Under the pieces are notes generated by a model. The model was not told the DNA's origin, did no database searches, and saw only the letters and a program-made list of their open reading frames with translations. This document shows, piece by piece, positions 7,979 to 16,278 of a DNA stretch of 64,000 bases. Each line of letters opens with the position of its first letter. The stretch's first letter is position 1. This DNA comes from JAICYJ01 sp035695105 (GTDB lineage Bacteria > Actinomycetota > Thermoleophilia > Gaiellales > JAICJC01). The DNA is taken from contig DASSEV010000021.1 of the NCBI GenBank assembly GCA_035695105.1, forward strand, positions 47,456-111,455. Direction: 5' to 3'. A program made the position numbers and the translations under genes.

Positions 7979-10900
7979 GGACATCTCGACGATCGCCGTG
8001 ATCGGCTCGGGGCCGATCGTGATCGGCCAGGCGTGCGAGTTCGACTACTCCGGCACCCAGGCCCTCCGCGTGCTGCGCGAGGAGGGGTACACCACGGTGC
8101 TGATCAACTCCAACCCGGCGACGATCATGACCGACCCGGGCTGGGCCGACCGGACATACCTCGAGCCGCTCGACCTCGAGGGCGTTCGGGCCGTGCTGGA
8201 GGCAGAGCGGCCGGACGCGCTGCTGCCCACGCTCGGCGGGCAGACGGCGCTGAATCTGGCGTCGCTGCTCTCCGAGGCCGGCGTGCTGGACGAGCTCGGC
8301 ATCGAGCTGATCGGCGCCTCCTACGACGCCATCCACTGCGCTGAGGATCGCGAGTCGTTCGCCCGGACGATGGAGTCGATCGGCCTGCGGGTGCCGCAAA
8401 GCGCCATCGCGCACACGGTCGACGAGGCACGGGCCGCCCTCACCGGCGATCTGCAGCTGCCGGTCGTGATCCGGCCGGCGTTCACGCTGGGCGGCCAGGG
8501 CGGCGGCTTCGCCCGCACGCCCGAGCAGTTCGAGGAGATCGTCCGCCGCGGCCTGCGCGAGAGCCCGATCAGCCAGATCCTGCTCGAGGAGTCGGTCGCG
8601 GGCTGGGGTGAGTTCGAGCTCGAGGTGATCCGCGACCGCAACGACAACGTCGTCATCATCTGCTCGATCGAGAACGTCGACCCGATGGGCGTCCACACGG
8701 GCGACTCGGTCACCGTTGCCCCCGCCCAGACGCTCACGGACCGTGAGTACCAGCTGCTTCGCGACGCGTCTGCGGCCGTGATCCGGGCGGTGGGCGTCGA
8801 GACCGGCGGCTCGAACGTGCAGTTCGCGCTCAACCGCGAGACCGGCGAGCTGGTCGTGATCGAGATGAATCCTCGCGTCTCGCGCTCCTCAGCGCTCGCC
8901 TCGAAGGCGACTGGCTACCCGATCGCCAAGGTGGCGACCAAGCTTGCGATCGGGTACACGCTGGACGAGATCCCGAACGACATCACGGGTACCACGCCGG
9001 CGTCGTTCGAGCCGGCCCTCGACTACGTGGTGGTCAAGCTGCCGCGCTTCGCCTTCGAGAAATTCCCGGGGGCCGATGCGGAGCTGACCACGCAGATGAA
9101 GTCGGTGGGCGAGGCGATGGGCATCGGCCGGACGTTCGCGGAGGCGTGGGGCAAGGCGATGCGCAGCCGGGAGCTCGACGGGAGCTCTCGGCGCAGCGGA
9201 AGCGTCGCCGAGGGCAGCTGGGACCGGTTCGACGTGATCGCGGCGCGGCTGTTCGACGGCGAGTCGCCCGAGACGCTGTCCGGGGAATCGCAGGTGCATC
9301 GCTGGTTCATGGACGAATGGGCCAGCGTGGCCGAGGCCGAGCGCGGCCTGCAGGGCTCGCGGCCGGCCCAGCTGGCCGCGGCGGACTGGCGGAAGCTCAA
9401 GCGCCTCGGCATCGCGGATGCTCGCATCGCCGAGCTGACCGGTGCACCGGAGCGCGAGGTGCGCCGGCTGCGCCGCGAGGCCGGGGTGCGGCCGGTGTTC
9501 AAGGCGGTCGACAGCTGCGCCGCCGAGGTCGAGGCGCAGGCCCCGTACTACTACTCGGCCTACGAGATGGAGGACGAGCTCCGCCGGGGCGAGCGTGAGA
9601 GCGTCGTCATCCTCGGGGCGGGCCCCAACCGGATCGGGCAGGGGATCGAGTTCGACTACTGCTGCGTGCAGGCCGCGCAGACGTTCCGGCGGCTCGGCTA
9701 CGACGCCGTCATGGTCAACTGCAACCCGGAGACGGTGTCGACCGACGCCGACTCGTCCGATCGCCTCTACTTCGAGCCGCTCACCGTCGAGGACGTGCTC
9801 GAGGTGATCGAGCGCGAGCGGCCGGTGGGCGTGGTGGCCCAGTTCGGCGGCAAGACGCCGCTGCGGCTTGCGCGGAGGCTCGAGGAGGAGGGCGTGCGCC
9901 TGCTGGGGACGCCGTTCGAGTCGATCGACATCGCCGAGGACCGCGAGCGGTTCGGGCGCGTGCTGGCGGAGCTCGGCCTGGAGGCACCGGCGTGGGGGAT
10001 CGCCCAGGACGTCGATGACGCCGCCCGGATCGCCGCGTCCGTCGGCTATCCGGTTCTGGTGCGACCGTCCTACGTGCTCGGCGGCAGGGAGATGCGCATC
10101 TGCTACGACGAGTCGATGCTGCGCGCCCGCCCGGTGCAGCAAGGGTCGCTGGTCGACCGGTTCGTCGAGGATGCCATCGAGGTCGATGTCGACGCCGTCT
10201 GCGACGGCACGCGGGCGTGGATCGGGGCGGTCATGCAGCACGTCGAGGAGGCCGGCGTGCACTCCGGCGACTCCGCGTGCGTGATACCCACCCTGTCGCT
10301 CGGCGACGAGGTCGAGCGCGAGATTCGCACCCAGACGCGTTCGATCGCGACAGCGCTTGGCGTGCGCGGGCTGATCAACGTGCAGTACGCGGTGCAGGGA
10401 TCGCGGGTGTTCGTGATCGAGGCCAACCCGCGCGCCTCGCGCACGGTGCCGTTCGTCGCCAAGGCGACCGGAAGGAACCTGGTCGAGGCCGCCTGCCGGG
10501 CGGCGCTCGGGCTGCCGGTCGAGCTGGCCGAGGAGCCACCGGATCACATCAGCGTCAAGGCGGCAGTGCTGCCGTTTCAGCGGTTCGTCGGATCCGACCC
10601 CGCCCTCGGCCCCGAGATGCGCTCCACCGGCGAGGTGATGGGGATCGGTCCCGACTTCCCGACCGCGTTCGCCAAGGCCGAGCGCGCAGCGGGGCGACCG
10701 CTGCCACGCGAGGGCCGCGTGTTCCTGTCCGTGCGGGACGCCGACAAGGCGGCGGCGACGATGCTCGCGGCGCTCCTGCAATCGCTCGGGTTCGAGCTGA
10801 TCGCGACCGCCGGCACGGCGCTGGCGCTGCAGCGGATCGGCATTCCCGTGGAGCGCGTGCTCAAGGTGACCGAGGGGTCGCCGAACGTGGTCGACCTGAT

Positions 10901-11120
10901 CCGGGAGTCGTCCATCAACCTGATCATCAACACCCCGTTCGGGCGCGGCGCGCGAACGGACGGCTACGAGATCCGCGAGGCCGCAATTCGCCACCAGATC
11001 CCGTGCATCACAACGCTCGCCGGTGCGTCGGCGGTGGTGCAGGCGATCGCGCAGGCGCGCGCCGTGGCGCCGGTCGCCCTGCAGGATCTCCACGCCGCAG
11101 GAACCCATGCCGCCCGGTAG
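7965..11120 (+). CDS. carB: carbamoyl phosphate synthase large subunit
   Basis: The 1051-residue enzyme makes carbamoyl phosphate from bicarbonate, ammonia and two ATP. It shows the expected duplicated ATP-grasp halves: the first starts IAVIGSGPIVIGQACEFDYSG, and the second, at about 545, starts VVILGAGPNRIGQGIEFDYCC. An MGS-like allosteric domain occupies roughly the last 130 residues. Length is close to the 1073 of E. coli. The TTG start is supported by GGAGGTG at 7954-7960, four bases upstream, and by the conserved N-terminus. It overlaps both carA and pyrK. Confidence 0.96.
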   Translation: MPRREDISTIAVIGSGPIVIGQACEFDYSGTQALRVLREEGYTTVLINSNPATIMTDPGWADRTYLEPLDLEGVRAVLEAERPDALLPTLGGQTALNLASLLSEAGVLDELGIELIGASYDAIHCAEDRESFARTMESIGLRVPQSAIAHTVDEARAALTGDLQLPVVIRPAFTLGGQGGGFARTPEQFEEIVRRGLRESPISQILLEESVAGWGEFELEVIRDRNDNVVIICSIENVDPMGVHTGDSVTVAPAQTLTDREYQLLRDASAAVIRAVGVETGGSNVQFALNRETGELVVIEMNPRVSRSSALASKATGYPIAKVATKLAIGYTLDEIPNDITGTTPASFEPALDYVVVKLPRFAFEKFPGADAELTTQMKSVGEAMGIGRTFAEAWGKAMRSRELDGSSRRSGSVAEGSWDRFDVIAARLFDGESPETLSGESQVHRWFMDEWASVAEAERGLQGSRPAQLAAADWRKLKRLGIADARIAELTGAPEREVRRLRREAGVRPVFKAVDSCAAEVEAQAPYYYSAYEMEDELRRGERESVVILGAGPNRIGQGIEFDYCCVQAAQTFRRLGYDAVMVNCNPETVSTDADSSDRLYFEPLTVEDVLEVIERERPVGVVAQFGGKTPLRLARRLEEEGVRLLGTPFESIDIAEDRERFGRVLAELGLEAPAWGIAQDVDDAARIAASVGYPVLVRPSYVLGGREMRICYDESMLRARPVQQGSLVDRFVEDAIEVDVDAVCDGTRAWIGAVMQHVEEAGVHSGDSACVIPTLSLGDEVEREIRTQTRSIATALGVRGLINVQYAVQGSRVFVIEANPRASRTVPFVAKATGRNLVEAACRAALGLPVELAEEPPDHISVKAAVLPFQRFVGSDPALGPEMRSTGEVMGIGPDFPTAFAKAERAAGRPLPREGRVFLSVRDADKAAATMLAALLQSLGFELIATAGTALALQRIGIPVERVLKVTEGSPNVVDLIRESSINLIINTPFGRGARTDGYEIREAAIRHQIPCITTLAGASAVVQAIAQARAVAPVALQDLHAAGTHAAR

Positions 11121-11829
11121 GCGCACGCTCACCGTGGCCCGCGTGGAGGCGGTCGGCGCCTACACGCTGCTCGTGCTGCGCCGCGACGGTGCGGACGCGG
11201 GGATGCCCGGGCAGTTCTTCATGCTGCAGGCGCATCCGGAGCCGGCCGGGGCGTACCTGCCCAGGCCGCTGTCGGCGGCCTGGGCGGACCAGGATGAGAT
11301 CGCGTTCCTGCTGGACGTCCGAGGCCCGGGCACGGCAGCTCTGACGGCGTGCTCGGACGTGGCCGTGACCGGCCCGCTCGGCCGCGGCTTCCCCGAGGTG
11401 CGGGGCGCCGCGATCCTGGTGGGCGGCGGCATCGGAGCCGCGATCCTGCCCTGGCTCGTCCGCACCCTGCCGGGCCCCGTCTCCACCCTGCTCGGCTTCC
11501 GATCGGAGGCGCATGCGGTCTGCGCGGCCCTGGTCGATCCGGACGCAACGGTGGTTCTCGAGCCCACCCTGGTCACCGAGCCGCTGGCACGGCTGCTGCC
11601 CGCCGATGCGACCGTCGTCGCCTGCGGCCCCGATCCGATGCTGCGGGCGGTGGCGGCGCTTTGCGCCGAACACAACACCCCATGCTTGCTGGCGATGGAG
11701 GCCGCGATGGCCTGCGGGTTCGGCGCCTGCTACGGCTGCGCCGTCCAGCTCGACGGCGAGTGGAAGCGGCTCTGCATCGAGGGGCCGGTGGTGGAGGGGA
11801 GCCGCATCCTGGCGGGCGCGCGTGACTAG
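11107..11829 (+). CDS. pyrK: dihydroorotate dehydrogenase electron transfer subunit
   Basis: The 240-residue flavoprotein passes electrons from dihydroorotate, through FAD and a 2Fe-2S cluster, to NAD. The FAD-binding RPLS is at about 52-55, a glycine-rich VGGGIGAA nucleotide site follows near 104, and the cluster cysteines are C203, C208, C211 and C223 in ACGFGACYGC and RLC. ATG 11107 lies inside the carB 3' end. Its presence beside pyrD shows the pathway uses the NAD-linked class 1B dehydrogenase. Confidence 0.92.
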   Translation: MPPGRRTLTVARVEAVGAYTLLVLRRDGADAGMPGQFFMLQAHPEPAGAYLPRPLSAAWADQDEIAFLLDVRGPGTAALTACSDVAVTGPLGRGFPEVRGAAILVGGGIGAAILPWLVRTLPGPVSTLLGFRSEAHAVCAALVDPDATVVLEPTLVTEPLARLLPADATVVACGPDPMLRAVAALCAEHNTPCLLAMEAAMACGFGACYGCAVQLDGEWKRLCIEGPVVEGSRILAGARD

Positions 11830-12760
11830 CAGCCTCGCCACCACGTTCTGCGGCATCCCGCTCGAGCATCCCGTGGTGAACGGATCGGGCACGCTGGATG
11901 CACTCGCGGCAGGGACGCTCGGCGTTTCGGCGTTCGTGACCAAGACGGTGACGCTCCGCCCGCGGGCGGGCAATCCGCCGCAGCGCATCGCCGAGACGCC
12001 GGCCGGCATGGTCAACTCGATCGGGCTCGCGAACCCCGGGCTCGACCGCTTCTGCGACGAGCACCTGCCGCGCCTGGCCGACCTCGGCGTGCCGCTGATC
12101 GTGAGCGTCGGCGGCTGGAGCCGCGAGGAGTACGCCATCGCGGTCGCCAGGGTGGGCTCTCACCCGGCGGTGGCCGCGGTCGAGCTGAACGTGTCATGTC
12201 CCAACGTGGACACCGGCTGCATCTCGATCGGCACGGACCCCGCCGAGACCCGGGCCCTGCTCGAACGGTGCCGGGCCGAGACCGATGCGCCGCTGCTCGC
12301 CAAGCTGACTCCGAGCGTCGCCGACCTTCCGGCCATAGGGCTGGCCGCCGCTGAGGGCGGGGCGGACGGTCTCGTCCTCATCAACACGGTGCGCGGCATG
12401 GCGATCGACCGCACGACGCTGCGACCACTCCTGGGCGGCGGAGGCGGCGGCCTCTCGGGGCCGGCGGTCAAGCCGGTCGCGCTGCACGCCGTCTACCACG
12501 CGCGCGCGGTCACGGGCCTGCCCATCGTCGGCCTCGGGGGCATCGAATCGGCACAGGATTGCATCGAGTTCGCGGCCGCCGGCGCCTCGGTGGTCGCGGT
12601 CGGGACGGCCCTCTTCCGGGACCCAGGCATGGTCGGACAGGTGGTCGCGGATCTCCACCGGCGGCTCGCCGAACGGGGTGTTTCCACGTTTGACGACATC
12701 GTCTGCGCGGCACATCAGACCATCCCTCAGGCTTTACATGAGGTTGATGCAGAGCACTGA
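11822..12760 (+). CDS. pyrD: dihydroorotate dehydrogenase, class 1B catalytic subunit
   Basis: The 312-residue FMN enzyme oxidises dihydroorotate to orotate. The catalytic Cys is C126 in ELNVSCPNVD, and the C-terminal barrel carries GGLSGPAVKPVALHAVY, VGLGGIESAQD and the FMN-phosphate loop VGTALF. The GTG start overlaps pyrK by eight bases. The operon ends here without pyrF or pyrE, so the last two steps to UMP must be encoded elsewhere. Confidence 0.94.
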   Translation: MTSSLATTFCGIPLEHPVVNGSGTLDALAAGTLGVSAFVTKTVTLRPRAGNPPQRIAETPAGMVNSIGLANPGLDRFCDEHLPRLADLGVPLIVSVGGWSREEYAIAVARVGSHPAVAAVELNVSCPNVDTGCISIGTDPAETRALLERCRAETDAPLLAKLTPSVADLPAIGLAAAEGGADGLVLINTVRGMAIDRTTLRPLLGGGGGGLSGPAVKPVALHAVYHARAVTGLPIVGLGGIESAQDCIEFAAAGASVVAVGTALFRDPGMVGQVVADLHRRLAERGVSTFDDIVCAAHQTIPQALHEVDAEH

Positions 12761-12792
12761 AAAAACCGCCTATTTTGGCCGTTTGGTGCCAC

Positions 12793-12820
12793 TTGCACAG
12801 GTGCTCAAGCGTGGTATCAT
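12793..12820 (+). promoter_or_regulatory. promoter of mihF-gmk-rpoZ
   Basis: TTGCAC at 12793-12798 and TATCAT at 12815-12820 are separated by 16 bases, forming one of the best sigma-70-type promoters in the window. The start codon follows 11 bases later, giving a leader of only a few bases. Confidence 0.65.
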
Positions 12821-12831
12821 CGCCCCGCACG

Positions 12832-13155
12832 ATGCCCCAACTCCTCTCGCAGGCCCCCTCCCGTTCCCTCGACCAGCGACTCGACGCACTCGATCGAGCG
12901 AACCGGATCAGGGTGCAGCGTGCGCAGCTGAAGCGGGCGCTGAAGGCCGGCGAGACGACCTTCGATCAGATCCTGCTCGACCCGCCGGACTACGTCCTCA
13001 CCGCGAAGGTCTACGACATGCTGCTGGCCGTCCCGCGGCTCGGCCGCGTGCGCGCGGGGAGGCTGCTGACGCAGTGCCGCATCAGCCAGTCGAAAACCAT
13101 CGGCGGGCTGTCCGAGCGCCAGCGCGGCGAGCTGGTCGAGCTCTTCAACTCCTAG
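12832..13155 (+). CDS. mihF: integration host factor, actinobacterial type
   Basis: The 107-residue nucleoid protein matches the length of mycobacterial mIHF (about 105 residues). The C-terminal helix-two-turn-helix region includes VPRLGRVRAGRLLTQCRIS and the ending GLSERQRGELVELF, characteristic of the actinobacterial family, preceded by a long basic helix. It bends and compacts DNA. The family is restricted to Actinobacteria and its position before gmk and rpoZ is conserved there, making this the best taxonomic marker in the window. ATG 12832 is preferred over an upstream in-frame start because it follows a strong promoter. Confidence 0.93.
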   Translation: MPQLLSQAPSRSLDQRLDALDRANRIRVQRAQLKRALKAGETTFDQILLDPPDYVLTAKVYDMLLAVPRLGRVRAGRLLTQCRISQSKTIGGLSERQRGELVELFNS

Positions 13156-13171
13156 CTCGCGGAGTGCCCGG

Positions 13172-13744
13172 GTGAGCGGCCGCTTCGGCGGTCGGGTGTT
13201 TGTCATCTCCGGCCCGTCCGGCGTCGGCAAGGGGACGCTGATCAGACTCGCCCGGGAGCAGGTGCCCGACCTCGAGCTGGCCACGTCGGCAACGACGCGG
13301 CCGATGCGGCCGGGGGAGGTCGACGGCCGGGAGTACCACTTCCTGACACCGGAGCAGTTCGATGCGCGGGTGGGGGAGGGTGCGTTCCTCGAGCATGTAG
13401 AATTCGCCGGCCATCGGTACGGCACGCTGCGCAGCGAGGTCGACCGGCGCCTGGCCGGAGGGGCGAGCGTCATGCTCGAGATCGACGTGCCGGGGGCCCG
13501 GGAGGTCGAGCGGCAGCTGCCGGATGCGGTGCTGGTGTTCATCGCACCACCGGATGTGACCGATCTCGAGCGACGCCTGACCGCACGCGGCACGAACTCG
13601 CCCGAGGACATCGCAAACCGGCTGCGGATCGCCAGGGCCGAGCTGGAAGCGCGGGACGACTTCGCGCATGTGATAGTGAATGACGACGTCGACAGAGCCG
13701 CCGAGGAGCTGACCAGGCTGATCCGAAGCGCGCTCGCCGAGTGA
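13172..13744 (+). CDS. gmk: guanylate kinase
   Basis: The 190-residue enzyme phosphorylates GMP to GDP. The P-loop VISGPSGVGKGTL is at about residues 11-23, GMP-binding residues lie in TSATTRPMRPGEVDGREYHF, and the lid region has RLTARGTNSPEDIANRL. The GTG start lies 16 bases after mihF. The order mihF-gmk-rpoZ is conserved in actinobacteria. Confidence 0.96.
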   Translation: MSGRFGGRVFVISGPSGVGKGTLIRLAREQVPDLELATSATTRPMRPGEVDGREYHFLTPEQFDARVGEGAFLEHVEFAGHRYGTLRSEVDRRLAGGASVMLEIDVPGAREVERQLPDAVLVFIAPPDVTDLERRLTARGTNSPEDIANRLRIARAELEARDDFAHVIVNDDVDRAAEELTRLIRSALAE

Positions 13745-13753
13745 GGAGAGGAC

Positions 13754-14005
13754 ATGATCTACCCGAAGGTTGATGTGCTGCTGGAGCACGTGGACAGCAA
13801 GTACGCGCTCGTGATCGCGGCCGCCAAGCGGGCCAGGCAGATCAACGACTACCACCACCAGCTCGGCGAGGGCAGCTTCGAGGGCTTCGCGCCACCGCTG
13901 ATCGAGTCGCGATCCAAGAACTTCCTGACGATGGCGCTCGAGGAGATCGCCGAGGGCAAGCTCGAGGTCTCGACCTCGGATGCCAACGCGCGCGAGAAGC
14001 GCTAG
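13754..14005 (+). CDS. rpoZ: RNA polymerase omega subunit
   Basis: The 83-residue protein begins YPKVDVLLEHVDSKYALVIAAAKRARQIN, the conserved core of omega, which binds the beta-prime subunit and aids polymerase assembly. A good Shine-Dalgarno sequence (GAGGAGAGG) overlaps the gmk stop, supporting ATG 13754 and co-translation. The short charged C-terminal tail is usual for the family. Confidence 0.93.
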   Translation: MIYPKVDVLLEHVDSKYALVIAAAKRARQINDYHHQLGEGSFEGFAPPLIESRSKNFLTMALEEIAEGKLEVSTSDANAREKR

Positions 14006-14058
14006 CCCGGCAACGGCGCCCGTCACGAACTCGTTACCGTAGGCCTGCCCCGCGGCCG

Positions 14059-14064
14059 TACACT
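14059..14064 (+). promoter_or_regulatory. -10 element of coaBC (TACACT)
   Basis: TACACT ends six bases before the coaBC ATG with no Shine-Dalgarno sequence, so a leaderless mRNA is predicted. TTACCG at about 14034-14039 is a possible -35. Confidence 0.5.
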
Positions 14065-14070
14065 TCCGCC

Positions 14071-15270
14071 ATGATCCTGGTGGGGGTGAGCGGGGGCATC
14101 GCGGCATACAAGACCTGCGAGCTCGTGCGCCTGCTCGTGCGTGCGGGCCGCGACGTGCAGGTGGTGATGACCCCGGACGCCGAGCGCTTCGTCGGCCCGA
14201 CCACGTTCGCCGCGCTGTCGCGCCGCCCGGTGCTCACCGACGGGTCGGCCGACGTCTTCCCGCATCTCGAGGCGTCCCGCGACGCCGACCTGTTCTGCAT
14301 CGCGCCGGCGGGGGCCAACACGCTGGCCCGCATCGCACGCGGCGAAGCACCGAACGTTCTCACGCAGAGCGCGCTGGCCTTCCAGGGGCCGCTGCTCCTG
14401 GCGCCGGCCATGAACCCGCGCATGTGGGAGTCATCGGCGACGCAGGAGAACGTCGCGCTACTGGAGGCCCGCGGCGTCGAACTGGTCGGCCCTTCATCGG
14501 GCGAGATGGCCGAGGGCGAGCACGGCCGCGGCCGGATGTCCGAGCCGGAGGAGATCGCCGGCCGCATCGAGCAGCGGCTGGCCCGCATGTCGTCGCTCGC
14601 AGGCCGGCGGCTCGTGGTCACCGCCGGCGGCACCCGCGAGCCGCTGGACGCCGTCCGCTACCTCGGGAACCGCTCGAGCGGCCGGATGGGCGTCGCGGTC
14701 GCGGACGAGGCCGCCCGCCGCGGAGCCGCCGTGACGCTCGTGCTCGCGGCTGCCGTGGCGTCGCCGACGGCGCCGGTGCGCACCGTCCGGGTCGAGACCG
14801 CCGCGGAGCTGCGCGAGGCGACGCTGCGCGAGGCCGATGGAGCCGACATCGTGGTGATGGCGGCGGCGGTGGCGGATTACCGGCCGTCCTCGCCGGTCGA
14901 GGGAAAGCGCACCAAGGACCGCGACACCTGGCTCGTAGAGCTGGAGCCGACGGCCGACATCCTCGCCGAGCTGGGAGCAGGCCGCCGCCCCGGCACCACG
15001 CTGGTCGGATTCGCGGCCGAGCACGGACCGGGGGCGGTGGAGCGGGCCCGCGACAAGCTCCGGCGCAAGGGCGCTGACATGATCGTGGTCAACGACATCA
15101 GCCGCAGCGACATCGGATTCGACAGCGAGCTCAACGAAGTCGTGCTGGTGACGTCAAACGATGAGACGCTGGTATCGCGCCGCTCCAAACAGGCATGCGC
15201 GGCGGCCATTCTCGACTGGGTCGCGAACCAGCCGGCGGGTGCCGCCGTAGAGCAGCGTACGACGGTCTGA
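14071..15270 (+). CDS. coaBC: bifunctional phosphopantothenoylcysteine decarboxylase/synthetase
   Basis: The 399-residue enzyme performs two steps of coenzyme A synthesis. Residues 1 to about 175 form the FMN-dependent decarboxylase (CoaC), with GVSGGIAAYK at the start, the IAPAGANTLARIA segment, and PAMNPRMW near 112. Residues from about 178 form the synthetase (CoaB), beginning RRLVVTAGGTREPLDAVRYLGNRSSG, with GFAAE and VVNDIS later. It is monocistronic or leads into the MoxR gene 15 bases downstream. Its position after rpoZ is conserved in actinobacteria. Confidence 0.95.
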   Translation: MILVGVSGGIAAYKTCELVRLLVRAGRDVQVVMTPDAERFVGPTTFAALSRRPVLTDGSADVFPHLEASRDADLFCIAPAGANTLARIARGEAPNVLTQSALAFQGPLLLAPAMNPRMWESSATQENVALLEARGVELVGPSSGEMAEGEHGRGRMSEPEEIAGRIEQRLARMSSLAGRRLVVTAGGTREPLDAVRYLGNRSSGRMGVAVADEAARRGAAVTLVLAAAVASPTAPVRTVRVETAAELREATLREADGADIVVMAAAVADYRPSSPVEGKRTKDRDTWLVELEPTADILAELGAGRRPGTTLVGFAAEHGPGAVERARDKLRRKGADMIVVNDISRSDIGFDSELNEVVLVTSNDETLVSRRSKQACAAAILDWVANQPAGAAVEQRTTV

Positions 15271-15285
15271 CGAGAGGACACATCT

Positions 15286-16263
15286 GTGGAAGCACACGAA
15301 CTGCACGACACCCCGCCCTCGGAGGCGATCTCGGGCGCCGGGGACACCGCCCGACGTGTCATCGAGAACGTCGCCCGGGTGATCCATGCGCCGCCGGAGC
15401 TGCTCGAGCGATGCGTGCTCGCCATGCTCTGCGAGGGTCACATCATCCTCGAGGACTTCCCGGGCGTCGGCAAGACGATGCTGGCCAAGTCGCTGGCCCG
15501 GTCGCTCGACTGCGAGTTCGCGCGCATTCAGGCCACCCCCGACCTCCTGCCCTCCGACATCACCGGCGTCAACGTCTACAACCTGCAGGCGAACGAGTTC
15601 GAGTTCCGGCCCGGCCCGGTGTTCGCCAACCTGGTGCTGGTGGACGAGATCAACCGCGCCAGCCCGAAGACGCAGTCCGCGCTGCTCGAGTGTATGCAGG
15701 AGGGCCAGGTCACGATCGACGGGGCCACCCACCGGCTGGCGCGGCCGTTCATGGTCATCGCCACCCAGAACCCGATCGAGTACGAGGGGACGTTCCCGCT
15801 TCCGGAGGCGCAGCTCGACCGGTTCACGATGCGGCTGCACCTCGGGTATCCGCCCATCGCCGAGGAGGCGCGCATGCTCGCCGAGCACTCCGCCTCCGAG
15901 CCGCTGGAAGAGCTCGAGCCGGTGGCGTCGGCGGCCGATCTGGAGACGGCGGTCGAGGCGGTCAAGCGGGTGTACGTGGAGGACAGCCTGAACCGCTACG
16001 TGGTCGCAATCCTGAGGCAGACGCGGGCCGACTCACGGCTTGCGCTCGGCACCAGCCCGCGGGCGGGCATCTCGCTGCTGCGGGTGGCGAAGGCGCACGC
16101 GGTGCTGCGCGGCCGCGAGTACGTGATCCCGGCCGACGTCAAGGACGTCGCGCCCGACGTCCTGGCCCACCGCGTGATCCTCGCGGCCGACGCGCGCACC
16201 GGCGGCGTCGATGCGGCCGACCTGATCCGCGAGGCGGTGGCCCGCACACCGGTTCCGGTGTAG
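15286..16263 (+). CDS. MoxR-type AAA+ ATPase
   Basis: The 325-residue ATPase has Walker A DFPGVGKT at 57-64, Walker B LVLVDEINRA near 120, sensor 1 IATQNPIEYEG near 165, and an arginine-finger segment PEAQLDRF. These match the MRP/APE2220 group of MoxR ATPases (AAA_3), which act as chaperones for von Willebrand-type partners. The GTG start has GAGAGGA eight bases upstream. The DUF58 and transglutaminase genes behind it form the usual three-gene module, thought to act at the membrane; its exact client is not known. Confidence 0.9.
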   Translation: MEAHELHDTPPSEAISGAGDTARRVIENVARVIHAPPELLERCVLAMLCEGHIILEDFPGVGKTMLAKSLARSLDCEFARIQATPDLLPSDITGVNVYNLQANEFEFRPGPVFANLVLVDEINRASPKTQSALLECMQEGQVTIDGATHRLARPFMVIATQNPIEYEGTFPLPEAQLDRFTMRLHLGYPPIAEEARMLAEHSASEPLEELEPVASAADLETAVEAVKRVYVEDSLNRYVVAILRQTRADSRLALGTSPRAGISLLRVAKAHAVLRGREYVIPADVKDVAPDVLAHRVILAADARTGGVDAADLIREAVARTPVPV

Positions 16264-16278
16264 GGGTGGGCAGCTGAC

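Noticed and set aside
8889..11132. Long minus-strand ORF of 747 codons opposite carB
   Set aside because: It is a GC-frame shadow: the product is Arg/His/Leu-rich low complexity, while the plus strand encodes complete CarB.
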